Of a DNA stretch of 64,000 bases, positions 45,719 to 56,100 are shown piece after piece. The stretch covers positions 2,264,001-2,328,000 of the forward strand of contig NZ_CP069128.1 in NCBI RefSeq assembly GCF_029637485.1. The letters are read 5' to 3'. The position numbers and the translations under genes are program-made. This stretch comes from Sphingomonas sp. LHG3406-1 (GTDB lineage: Bacteria; Pseudomonadota; Alphaproteobacteria; Sphingomonadales; Sphingomonadaceae). The stretch's first letter is position 1; every line of letters starts with the position of its first letter. The notes below the pieces were generated by a model that saw only the letters and a program-made list of their open reading frames with translations, searched no databases and was not told where the DNA came from.

Positions 45719-48700
45719 ATGGGCAGCGCGCTGACGATCCTGGTCGCACTCGGCTATGCGGCCGCGCTGTTCGCGGTCGCCTTCCTGGTCGACCGCAAGG
45801 GCCTGGGGCGGTTCGCCCGGCCCGCCTATACGCTGAGCCTGGCGGTCTATTTCACCAGCTGGACCTTCTTCGGCGCGGTGGGGACGGCAGCGCGGTCGGG
45901 GTGGGACTATCTCGCCATCTACCTGGGACCGGCGCTGGTGCTGCTGTTTGCCCCGGCGCTGCTGGGCCGGCTGACCATGCTGGCCAAGGCGGAAGGGGCG
46001 AGCTCGATCGCCGACTTCATCTCGGCCCGGCATGGACGGAGCCGGGCGGTGGCGGCGCTGATCACCCTGTTCGCGCTGATCGCCAGCATCCCCTACATCG
46101 CGCTCCAGATCCGCGCCCTGTCGTCGAGCTTCGCGGCGCTGACCGGGGTCGAGCGCGGCACCGGCCTGGTGGTCGGGATCGCCGCCGCGGTCGCCGCCTT
46201 CGCCATCATCTTCGGCGCGCGCCGGGTCGAGGTTTCTAGTCGCAACGACGGCGTGATCGCCGCGGTGGCGGTGGAATCGGTGGTCAAGCTGGTGGCGCTG
46301 CTGGCGCTCGGCCTGTTCGCCTGGGCCAGCTTCGCCAGCGCGCCGGACGCACTTCGAGAGGTCGGGCAGGCTGCCTTCGACGCGCGCTTTCCGGTCGAGG
46401 GGATCGGCGCGGAATTCCTCGTCCAGACCCTGCTCAGCGCCTGTGCCATCCTGTGCCTTCCGCGGATGTTCGCAGTGGCGGTGGTGGCCGCGCCGAGCGA
46501 CGATGCGCTGCGCCGCGCGCGCTGGCCCTTCCTGCTCTATTTCGGTGCGGTCAGCCTGGTCGTGCTGCCGCTGACGCTGGCCGGGCTGAGCCTGGCGCCG
46601 GGCGCCTCGCCCGACCTGTTCGTGCTCGACCTGCCGCTGTCGGCGGGGGTCGAGAGCCTTGCGCTGCTCGCCTTCATCGGTGGCCTGTCGGCGGCGACCG
46701 GCATGATCGTGGTCGAGACGCTGGCGCTGTCGACCATGGCCGCGAACGACCTGTTCGCGCCGATGCTGCTGAAGAGCCGGCGGGCGCGGAGCGAGGCGGA
46801 CCTCGGCCGGCTGATGCTGGCCGCGCGGCGGCTGATCATCACGGCGATCGTCGCGGCGGCGCTGGTCTATGCGCAGGCGATGGCGGGCGACCGGAGCCTT
46901 GCCGCCATGGGGCTGATCGCCTTCGCCGGCGTGGCGCAGTTCGCCCCCGCGCTGGTGGCGACGGTGCTGTTCGACCTGTCCAACCGCAATGCGGCGCTGG
47001 CCGGCCTGTCGGGCGGGCTGGCGCTGTGGACATGGTGCCTGTTCCTGCCGTCGGTGGTCGCCCAGCCGATCGCGCCCGGAAGCATGCTTGATCCCCACGC
47101 GCTGTTCGGCTGGCAGGTGGGATCGCCGCTGGTGCACGGCAGCCTGTGGAGCCTGGGCGTCAACATCGCCCTGCTGTCGATGACCGCCCTGCTACGCCCC
47201 GAGCTGCGGCGGCGGGCGGCGGAGGATTCGGCGATCGACCTCGGCCATGTGGCGACGATGGGCGAGCTGAAAGCCCTGGTCGCCCGCTTCGTCGGAGACG
47301 GCGATGCGGAGGAATTCCTACGCCGGCGCCCGGCCGGCGCGGCGATCGACGCCGCCAGCGCGCGGCGGGCCGAGCGGCTGATCGCGGGCGTCATCGGAGC
47401 CCCGTCGGCGCGCCTGATCGTGACTTCGACCATGGCCGGCGCGTCGCTCGACGTCGGCGACGTGGTGCGGCTGCTGGACGAGGGATCGCAGTCGCTGCGC
47501 TTCTCCCGCAAATTGCTGTCGGCCACCCTCCAGGCGCTCGATCCGGGGGTCAGCGTGGTCGACCGCAACCTGCGGCTGATCGCGTGGAATCCGCGCTATC
47601 TCGACCTGTTCGACTATCCCGAGGGGCTGGTCGGCGTCGGCACGGCGGTGGCCGACCTCATCCGCTTCAACGCCGAGCGGGGCGAGTGCGGGCCGGGCGA
47701 GGTGGAACGGCATGTCGAGCGGCGGCTGGAGCATCTGCGCCGCGGGCAGCCGCACGTGTCGGAGCGGCTGCGCCCGTCGGGACGGTGGATCAAGATGGTC
47801 GGCGGGCCGATGCCGGGCGGCGGCTATGTCACCAGCTTCACCGACATCACCGCCGAGAAGCAGACCCAGGCCGAACTGGAAGCGCGGGTCGAGGCGCGGA
47901 CCCGCGACCTCGCCCAGTCGAACGAAGCGCTGGGCGCGGCCAAGGCGGCGGCGGAGAAGGCGACTCGTGACAAGACCCGCTTCCTCGCCGCGGCCAGCCA
48001 CGACCTGCTCCAACCGCTGCACGCCGCGCGCCTGTTCTGCACCGCGCTGGAGCAGGAGGCGGACGAACGGACCCAGCCGCTGGTGCGCAACATCGACCGG
48101 GCGATCGGGTCGGCGGACCTGTTGCTGCGCGCGCTGCTCGACGTGTCGCGGCTGGACGCGGGCGGTGTGCAGCCCAGGCCCGAGACCTTTGCGCTCGGCG
48201 GGCTGATCGACGAACTGGTGCAGGAGTTCGCGCCGCTGGCAGCGGAACGGGGCCTGAGGCTCCGCGCGCGCGGTGGGGACGGGCTGGTCGAAACGGACCG
48301 GTCGCTGTTCCGGTCGGTGCTGCAGAACTTCCTGTCCAACGCCATTCGCTACACGGCCGCCGGTTCGATCTTCGTCGGTGCCCGCCGGCGCGGCGAACAG
48401 CTGGTCGTCGAGGTGAGGGACAGCGGCGCCGGAATTGCCGATGCTGACCTGCAGCGGATCTTCCGGGAGTTCGAGCGGCTGGAGACGCCGGGGAGCGCCG
48501 GCGCGGGTGTCGGACTCGGCCTTGCCATCGTCGAGCGGATCGCACGCCTGCTCGACCTCAAGGTGGAAGTGCGGTCGGCGCCGGGCCGTGGCTCGACCTT
48601 CTCGGTGGCGCTGCCCGCGGCAGGCCGGGCCAGCACCCCGGCGCCGGCCTCGCCGCAGCCGTCCCCGACCAGTCCGATCGCCGGCCTGACCGTGCTTTGC

Positions 48701-49042
48701 GTCGACAACGATCCCGCCATTCTCGCCGGGCTCGATGCGGCGCTTCGTTCGCGCGGCGCACGGCCGGTCCTCGCCGGCAATGCCGTGGAGGCGCTAGCAG
48801 CGGCGGCGGGACAATCGCCGGCCGTCGCATTGCTCGACTTCCACCTCGGCGACGGGCGCGATGGCCTCGACCTCGCCGCGGCCCTGCGGGACCAGCATCC
48901 CGGCCTGCCGATCGCCATCATCACCGCCGACAAGTCGGTCATCAGCGATCCACGCTCCGCCGGCCTCAACGTACTGATGAAGCCGATCGAGCCCGGCCTG
49001 CTGTGGTCCTTCATCGGGGCGTGCAGGACGGCGCCAGCCTAG
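45719..49042 (+). CDS. crbS: CrbS-like sodium/solute-symporter sensor hybrid histidine kinase
   Basis: A 1107-residue protein: an N-terminal SSS-family transporter-like domain with ~13 helices (~1-490, LAVYFTSWTFFGAVGTAAR), a PAS domain (~600-710, VSVVDRNLRLIAWNPRYLDLF region), a coiled linker, HisKA with phospho-histidine in LAAASHDLLQPLHAARLF, HATPase, and a C-terminal receiver with LLDFHLGDG. This is the CrbS/CbrA/ErcS class. Its neighbours are a LuxR-type response regulator and acsA, exactly the partners of the CrbS-CrbR acetate switch, so I use the symbol by context. It presumably senses acetate or another carboxylate at the inner membrane. Its 3' end overlaps crbR by 4 bp, tail to tail. 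Confidence 0.82.
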   Translation: MGSALTILVALGYAAALFAVAFLVDRKGLGRFARPAYTLSLAVYFTSWTFFGAVGTAARSGWDYLAIYLGPALVLLFAPALLGRLTMLAKAEGASSIADFISARHGRSRAVAALITLFALIASIPYIALQIRALSSSFAALTGVERGTGLVVGIAAAVAAFAIIFGARRVEVSSRNDGVIAAVAVESVVKLVALLALGLFAWASFASAPDALREVGQAAFDARFPVEGIGAEFLVQTLLSACAILCLPRMFAVAVVAAPSDDALRRARWPFLLYFGAVSLVVLPLTLAGLSLAPGASPDLFVLDLPLSAGVESLALLAFIGGLSAATGMIVVETLALSTMAANDLFAPMLLKSRRARSEADLGRLMLAARRLIITAIVAAALVYAQAMAGDRSLAAMGLIAFAGVAQFAPALVATVLFDLSNRNAALAGLSGGLALWTWCLFLPSVVAQPIAPGSMLDPHALFGWQVGSPLVHGSLWSLGVNIALLSMTALLRPELRRRAAEDSAIDLGHVATMGELKALVARFVGDGDAEEFLRRRPAGAAIDAASARRAERLIAGVIGAPSARLIVTSTMAGASLDVGDVVRLLDEGSQSLRFSRKLLSATLQALDPGVSVVDRNLRLIAWNPRYLDLFDYPEGLVGVGTAVADLIRFNAERGECGPGEVERHVERRLEHLRRGQPHVSERLRPSGRWIKMVGGPMPGGGYVTSFTDITAEKQTQAELEARVEARTRDLAQSNEALGAAKAAAEKATRDKTRFLAAASHDLLQPLHAARLFCTALEQEADERTQPLVRNIDRAIGSADLLLRALLDVSRLDAGGVQPRPETFALGGLIDELVQEFAPLAAERGLRLRARGGDGLVETDRSLFRSVLQNFLSNAIRYTAAGSIFVGARRRGEQLVVEVRDSGAGIADADLQRIFREFERLETPGSAGAGVGLGLAIVERIARLLDLKVEVRSAPGRGSTFSVALPAAGRASTPAPASPQPSPTSPIAGLTVLCVDNDPAILAGLDAALRSRGARPVLAGNAVEALAAAAGQSPAVALLDFHLGDGRDGLDLAAALRDQHPGLPIAIITADKSVISDPRSAGLNVLMKPIEPGLLWSFIGACRTAPA

Positions 49043-49670
49043 TCGGCGATCTCCACGTCGAGGGCGCGGGCGGCGATCACGACCTGGGTGCGGTTGTGGA
49101 CCCCGAGCTTGCGCATGATCGAGGTCATGTGGCCCTTCACCGTCGCTTCGGAGATTCCGAGCTCGAACGCGATCTGCTTGTTGAGGCGGCCGGCGATGAC
49201 GCCGAGCAGGACCTTGAGTTCGGTCGGGGTGAGGGCGGCGATCTGGGTCGCCATCGCCTGCACTTCCCGGTCCTGCGCGTCGCCGCCGATCGCGTCCATG
49301 TCACCGGCGAGCGCGCGGGCGATGGTCTGCTGGATGGCGGCGAGGTCGGCGGTCTTGGAGATGAAACCGCGTGCGCCATAGGCCCTGGCACGTCCGGCCG
49401 CTTCGGCCCGGTCGGCGGAGGAGACGACGATGATCGGTGTCTCGGGCCGCTCGGCATGCATCAGCGCGACGCCCGAAAAGCCGTCGGCGCCGGGCATGCG
49501 CAGGTCGAGCAGGATGAGGTCCAGCCGCTCCGCCCGGCGGGCCGCTTCCGCCGCGTCGCCGAGCTGGCCCGCCTCGAGGATCCGGGCGTCGGGCGCGGCG
49601 CGCAGGATGGCGAGCTTGAGCGCCTCCCGGAACATCGGATGGTCATCGGCGACGAGGATGGTGGGACCGC

Positions 49671-49674
<4 letters not shown>
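49039..49674 (-). CDS. crbR: CrbR-like response regulator (NarL/LuxR family)
   Basis: A 211-residue regulator: receiver domain (~1-120) with phospho-acceptor in [14 protein letters not shown] and lysine in GFISKTADL, then a LuxR-type HTH (~145-205, [20 protein letters not shown], then [17 protein letters not shown]). Its ATG overlaps the stop of acsA by 4 bp (ATGA), so the regulator is translated with its probable target gene. Partner of the kinase at 45719-49042. Confidence 0.85.
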
Positions 49675-51620
<1,946 letters not shown>

Positions 51621-51676
51621 CGTCTCGCCTCCCGTCTGTGCCCCTGAAGGCTATCGCGCGGGGGCCCGGCGGGCCT

Positions 51677-51719
51677 CCCCGACCAAGGTAGGGGAGCGGG
51701 CACGACGAAGGTCGGGGTA
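51677..51719. promoter_or_regulatory. Candidate CrbR operator: direct and inverted repeats
   Basis: ACCAAGGTAGGGGAG (51682-51696) and ACGAAGGTCGGGGTA (51705-51719) are near-identical direct repeats with a 23-bp period. CCCCGACC (51677-51684) and GGTCGGGG (51710-51717) are also exact inverted repeats. They lie between divergent acsA and the porin gene, where an acetate-responsive LuxR-type regulator should bind. Confidence 0.45.
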
Positions 51720-51794
51720 TGTCCGGACAAGCTTCGGATCGATCCTTGCCGCCGGTCCGATCCGCCCGCTGGCGACCGGGCGGGAGGAGGGACG

Positions 51795-53114
51795 ATGAGG
51801 AGAGGGACAGGCATGAGGAGGGCGCTGCTGGCCGGCGCTGCCCTCGTGATGGCGGCGCCCGCGCTGGCACAGGCGCAGAGCCCCCGCGAGGCGGAGCTGG
51901 AGGCGCGCATCAGGCTGCTCGAGCAGGCGGTCGCCGAGCTTCGCGCGCAGAAGGCCGCGCCGGCGATCCAGGTCACGCCGCCGGCACCGGCCGCGCCGCA
52001 GGATGGCTTCACGGTGGCGGGGACGACGGTGAAGCTGGGGGGCTTCATCAAGACCACCGCGTCGGTCAGCGACTACAGCGACGGCGACCTCGCCAACGGG
52101 TCGCTCGGCCGCGACTTCTACCTGCCGCAGCAGATCCCGGTCGGCGGCAGCGGCGAGGGCCGCGACTTCGACAGCGGCGCCAAGCAGACCCGCCTCAGCC
52201 TCAGCACCACGACTCCGGTCGGCGGTCACACGGTCAAGGGCTATGTCGAGATCGACTTCCAGGCGGCGCCGGGCACGCAGGGGTCAGAGCGGACCACCAA
52301 CGCCTACAATCCGTCGCTCCGCCGCGCCTACATCGACTATGACGGCAAGCTGCTGGTCGGGCAGGAGTGGACCAACTTCCAATATGTCGGCGCCCTGCCG
52401 GAATCGACCGACTATGTCGGGCCGACGGAGGGCACGGTGTTCGTCCGCCAGGTCCAGGCCCGCTACACGCACAAGCTCGGCAAGAGCGTCGCACTGTCCG
52501 TCTCGGCGGAGAATCCGGAGACGGCGACGATCAGCACGACCAATGCCACGATGGTCGAGAATGACGACGATCATCTGCCCGACGTCACCGCGCGGCTGCT
52601 GTTCACGCCCAGGTACGGCGAGATCTCGATCGCCGGCGTGGTCCGGCAATTGAGCGTCGACAATGGCACGGACCACGATCGGGCGACCGGCTGGGGCGTG
52701 TCGCTGGCGGGCAAGCTTCCGTTCGGGCCAGCGAAGCGACACGACCTCAGGTTCATGGTCAACCATGGCGACGGCATCGGCCATTATCTCGGGCTCAATT
52801 TCGCGCCCGATGCGGTGGCCGCCGCCGACCTCGAGACGGTCAAGGTGACCAGCGGCTTCGCGGCACTGAAGCTCGGCTGGACGGCCAAGCTGCGCTCGAC
52901 CCTGATGGCGAGCTTCCAGGACGTCGACTATCCGTCCGTGCTGGTCCCGCTCACCGCCAACGAGGGCGCGCGGAGCATCGCCGCCAACCTCTTCTACTCG
53001 CCCGTCAAGAATCTCGATTTCGGGATCGAGTACCGCCACGGCAAGCGCGAGCTGGTCAGTGGCCTGTCCGGCACCCTCGACCGCGTCGAAGCCGCGGCGA
53101 AGTACAGCTTCTAA
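51795..53114 (+). CDS. DcaP-type outer-membrane porin
   Basis: A 439-residue outer-membrane protein: signal peptide (to ALAQAQ, ~27), a short coiled-coil N-terminal stretch (REAELEARIRLLEQAVAELR) that trimerises in DcaP-like channels, then a beta-barrel ending in phenylalanine (KYSF). DcaP homologues pass small carboxylates. Two ATGs with good ribosome sites, 51795 (GGAGGAGGG) and 51813, are possible. It leads a two-gene unit with the transporter that follows and diverges from acsA, consistent with acetate or dicarboxylate uptake. Confidence 0.82.
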   Translation: MRRGTGMRRALLAGAALVMAAPALAQAQSPREAELEARIRLLEQAVAELRAQKAAPAIQVTPPAPAAPQDGFTVAGTTVKLGGFIKTTASVSDYSDGDLANGSLGRDFYLPQQIPVGGSGEGRDFDSGAKQTRLSLSTTTPVGGHTVKGYVEIDFQAAPGTQGSERTTNAYNPSLRRAYIDYDGKLLVGQEWTNFQYVGALPESTDYVGPTEGTVFVRQVQARYTHKLGKSVALSVSAENPETATISTTNATMVENDDDHLPDVTARLLFTPRYGEISIAGVVRQLSVDNGTDHDRATGWGVSLAGKLPFGPAKRHDLRFMVNHGDGIGHYLGLNFAPDAVAAADLETVKVTSGFAALKLGWTAKLRSTLMASFQDVDYPSVLVPLTANEGARSIAANLFYSPVKNLDFGIEYRHGKRELVSGLSGTLDRVEAAAKYSF

Positions 53115-53125
53115 GGGAGGCAATC

Positions 53126-54799
53126 ATGGCCACTGTGGCGAATTCGGGCGACCTGCCCAAGCATCACGAGGCGACCCAGAGCGAAAAGCTGGTGATCGCC
53201 GCATCGTCCCTCGGGACGGTGTTCGAATGGTATGACTTCTATCTCTACGGCCTGCTGGCGACGATCATCTCGGCCCAGTTCTTCTCCGGCGTGAACGAGA
53301 CGACCGGCTTCATCTTCGCGCTGGCGGCGTTCGCGGCCGGCTTTGCGGTGCGGCCGTTCGGCGCCATCGTCTTCGGCCGCATCGGCGACCTCGTCGGGCG
53401 CAAGAACACCTTCCTCGTCACCATGGGCATCATGGGCCTGTCGACCTTCCTCGTCGGCCTTCTGCCCAGCTATGCCTCGATCGGCGTCGCGGCGCCGATC
53501 ATCCTCGTGCTTCTGCGCCTGCTGCAGGGCCTGGCGCTCGGCGGCGAATATGGCGGGGCGGCGACCTATGTCGCGGAGCATGCGCCCAACCACAAGCGCG
53601 GGCTCTACACCAGCTTCATCCAGACCACCGCCACGCTCGGCCTGTTCGCCGCTTTGCTGGTGGTGATCGGGGTCCGCTACGCGGTCGGCGAGGAAGCCTT
53701 CGCATCGTGGGGCTGGCGCGTTCCGTTCATCGTCTCGATCGTCCTGCTCGGCGTCTCCATGTGGATCCGCATGCAGCTCAACGAGAGCCCGGTCTTCAAG
53801 AAGATGAAGGAGGAGGGCACCACCTCCAAGGCGCCGCTGACCGAGGCGTTCGGCAAGTGGCCGAACCTCAAGCTTGTCATCATCGCGCTCGTCGGTGCGG
53901 TCGCGGGCCAGGCGGTGGTCTGGTACACTGGCCAGTTCTACGCCCTCTTCTTCCTCGAGAAGATGATGAAGGTCGACGGGGCGACCACCAACATCCTGAT
54001 CGCCATCGCGCTGGCACTGGCGACGCCCTTCTTCATCTTCTTCGGCTGGCTGTCGGACAAGATCGGGCGCAAGCCGATCATCCTCGCCGGCTGCGTGCTT
54101 GCGGCAGCGACCTACTTCCCGCTGTTCCACCAATTGTCGCAGGCGGCCAATCCGGCGCTCTATGCGGCGCAGGCCAGCGCTCCGGTCAGCGTCATCGCCG
54201 ACCCCAATGACTGCTCGGTCCAGTTCGATCCGATCGGCAAGAACAAGTTCGACGCGCGCAGCTGCGACATCGCCAAATCCTATCTGGCGAAGGCGGGCAT
54301 CAGCTACACCAACGTCGAGGCCCCGGCCGGGACGGTGGCGCAGCTGAAGATCGGCACCACGGTCATCCCGGCGGTCGATCCGACCAGGGTCACCGGAACC
54401 GCGCGGGCGGACGCGATCAAGGCTTTCCAGGGCCAGGCCAAGGATGCGCTGAAGGCGGTCGGCTATCCCGACAAGGCCGATCCGAACGCGATCAACAAGC
54501 CTCTGGTGGTCGGCATCCTGTTCATCCTCGTCTTCTATGTGACGATGGTCTACGGGCCGATCGCCGCCCTGCTGGTCGAGCTGTTCCCGGCCAGGATCCG
54601 CTACACCAGCATGTCCCTTCCCTATCATATCGGCAACGGCTGGTTCGGCGGCTTCCTGCCCACCACCGCCTTCGCGATGGTCGCGGCCACCGGCGATATC
54701 TACTACGGCCTGTGGTACCCGATCGTGGTGTGCGTGGTGACGGTCATCGCCGGGCTCTTGTTCCTGCCCGAGACGAGGACCCGCGACATCGACGCCTGA
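53126..54799 (+). CDS. MHS-type MFS transporter with a large periplasmic insert
   Basis: A 557-residue metabolite:proton symporter of the ProP/ShiA/KgtP group: FEWYDFYLYG in helix 1, GRIGDLVGRKN between helices 2 and 3, and a second such loop, GWLSDKIGRKP. About 105 residues (~352-458), with two cysteines (DCSVQF, SCDIAK), are inserted before helices 9-12, so the protein is ~110 residues longer than usual for the family; the insert should face the periplasm. A good ribosome site (AAGGGAGG) precedes it. Together with the porin it forms a whole uptake route beside acsA. Confidence 0.85.
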   Translation: MATVANSGDLPKHHEATQSEKLVIAASSLGTVFEWYDFYLYGLLATIISAQFFSGVNETTGFIFALAAFAAGFAVRPFGAIVFGRIGDLVGRKNTFLVTMGIMGLSTFLVGLLPSYASIGVAAPIILVLLRLLQGLALGGEYGGAATYVAEHAPNHKRGLYTSFIQTTATLGLFAALLVVIGVRYAVGEEAFASWGWRVPFIVSIVLLGVSMWIRMQLNESPVFKKMKEEGTTSKAPLTEAFGKWPNLKLVIIALVGAVAGQAVVWYTGQFYALFFLEKMMKVDGATTNILIAIALALATPFFIFFGWLSDKIGRKPIILAGCVLAAATYFPLFHQLSQAANPALYAAQASAPVSVIADPNDCSVQFDPIGKNKFDARSCDIAKSYLAKAGISYTNVEAPAGTVAQLKIGTTVIPAVDPTRVTGTARADAIKAFQGQAKDALKAVGYPDKADPNAINKPLVVGILFILVFYVTMVYGPIAALLVELFPARIRYTSMSLPYHIGNGWFGGFLPTTAFAMVAATGDIYYGLWYPIVVCVVTVIAGLLFLPETRTRDIDA

Positions 54800-54825
54800 C
54801 CGGCGACGGATCGCGCTTCAAGGGA

Positions 54826-54861
54826 GGGCCGCCTGCGCAAGCGGGCGGCCCTTCGTTTGTT
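54826..54861 (+). terminator. Intrinsic terminator of the porin-transporter operon
   Basis: An 11-bp GC-rich stem (GGGCCGCCTGC / GCGGGCGGCCC, one G-T pair) closes on a GCAA tetraloop (54837-54840) and is followed by TTCGTTTGTT. It begins 27 bp after the transporter stop. Confidence 0.85.
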
Positions 54862-54910
54862 CCGGCGGCAGGCGGGCGCACGGGAGGTCCCGCCAACCAG
54901 GAGGCTCTGG

Positions 54911-56086
54911 CTAGAGGCCGGAAAGCTGCTGGGTGCGCCGGGCTCCGGCCTCGCGCACCGCGGCGATCGTCGGATAGCCGTTCACCGCCATCAGCAGGTC
55001 GGCCTCGGCGAGAATGGAGCGAAGGACGTGCTCCGCGCCGGCGGCACCACCGAGCGCGAGGCCGTAGGCATAGGGGCGCCCGATGCCGACCGCGGCCGCG
55101 CCGAGCGCGATCGCCTTCACCACGTCGCTGCCCGAGCGGACGCCGGAATCGAACAGCACCGGGGTCGTGCCCGCCGCCGCGACCACGCCGGGAAGGAGGT
55201 CGATCGCGGCGATGCCGCCGTTCGCCTGACGCCCGCCATGGTTCGAGCAGTAGATGGCGTCGACGCCGAGATCGACCGCCCGGCGCGCGTCATCGGGGTG
55301 GCAGATGCCCTTCAGGACCAGCGGCAGGCTGGACAGGCTGCGAAGCCAGGGGATGTCGTCCCAGGTCAGCACCTTGCCGAACAGGCTCGCCCACAGCAGC
55401 ACGGCGGCCTGCGGATTCTCTTCGGGCGGGACCGCGAGCCTGGCGCGGAAGACCGGATCGGTAAAATAGTTCTGCAGCACCGCGCCGCGCAGCTGCGGGA
55501 AGTTGGCGCTGTTGAGGTCGCGTGGCCGCCAGCCGGTCACCCACGTGTCCAGCGTGACCACCAGCGCCTTGTAGCCGGCCGCTTCGGCACGGCCGACGAG
55601 GCTGGCGGCAAGCTCCGGGTCCTTGGGCGTGTAGAGCTGGAAGAAGCCGGGGGTCGCGCCCTGGCGTTCCGCCACGCGCTCGATCGGATCGTTGGCGAGG
55701 GTCGAGGCGCAGAAGGGAACGCCGGTCCGCGCCGAGGCCTCCGCCGCCGCGAGATCGCCGTGGCCGTCTTCGGTGCAGATGCCGTTGACCCCGATCGGCG
55801 CCATGAACACCGGGGTGGGAAGATGGAGCCCGAACAGGTCGATCGACAGGTCGCGCGCGCTGCAATCGACCATCATCCGCGGGATCATTCCCCATTGGCG
55901 GAAGGCGGCGGCATTCTGGTCCTGCGTCCATTCGTCGCCGCAGCCGCCCTGGACGTAGTTCAGGACCGGCGGCGGCATCACCTCTTCGGCGCGTCGCCTG
56001 AGCGTGGCGAAGTCGACCGGGATCGCCGGCACGATGCCCTGCAGGCCGGCCATGTAGATGCTGGTCTGATAATCTCCGAAGTGCAT
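54911..56086 (-). CDS. FMN-dependent alpha-hydroxy acid oxidase/dehydrogenase
   Basis: A 391-residue TIM-barrel flavoenzyme. Its long N-terminus (YQTSIYMAGLQGIVPAIP) is like lactate 2-monooxygenase and related enzymes; the catalytic histidine is in SNHGGRQ, the FMN phosphate site in VLFDSGVRSG and AVGIGRPYAYG. It oxidises a 2-hydroxy acid to the 2-keto acid, or decarboxylates it. ATG 56086 has GGAGGAGCC upstream. It follows the BVMO gene with a 14-bp gap and is presumably in the same operon, handling a hydroxy acid released later in the pathway. Confidence 0.85.
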   Translation of the reverse strand: MHFGDYQTSIYMAGLQGIVPAIPVDFATLRRRAEEVMPPPVLNYVQGGCGDEWTQDQNAAAFRQWGMIPRMMVDCSARDLSIDLFGLHLPTPVFMAPIGVNGICTEDGHGDLAAAEASARTGVPFCASTLANDPIERVAERQGATPGFFQLYTPKDPELAASLVGRAEAAGYKALVVTLDTWVTGWRPRDLNSANFPQLRGAVLQNYFTDPVFRARLAVPPEENPQAAVLLWASLFGKVLTWDDIPWLRSLSSLPLVLKGICHPDDARRAVDLGVDAIYCSNHGGRQANGGIAAIDLLPGVVAAAGTTPVLFDSGVRSGSDVVKAIALGAAAVGIGRPYAYGLALGGAAGAEHVLRSILAEADLLMAVNGYPTIAAVREAGARRTQQLSGL

Positions 56087-56100
56087 GTGGGCTCCTCCGC

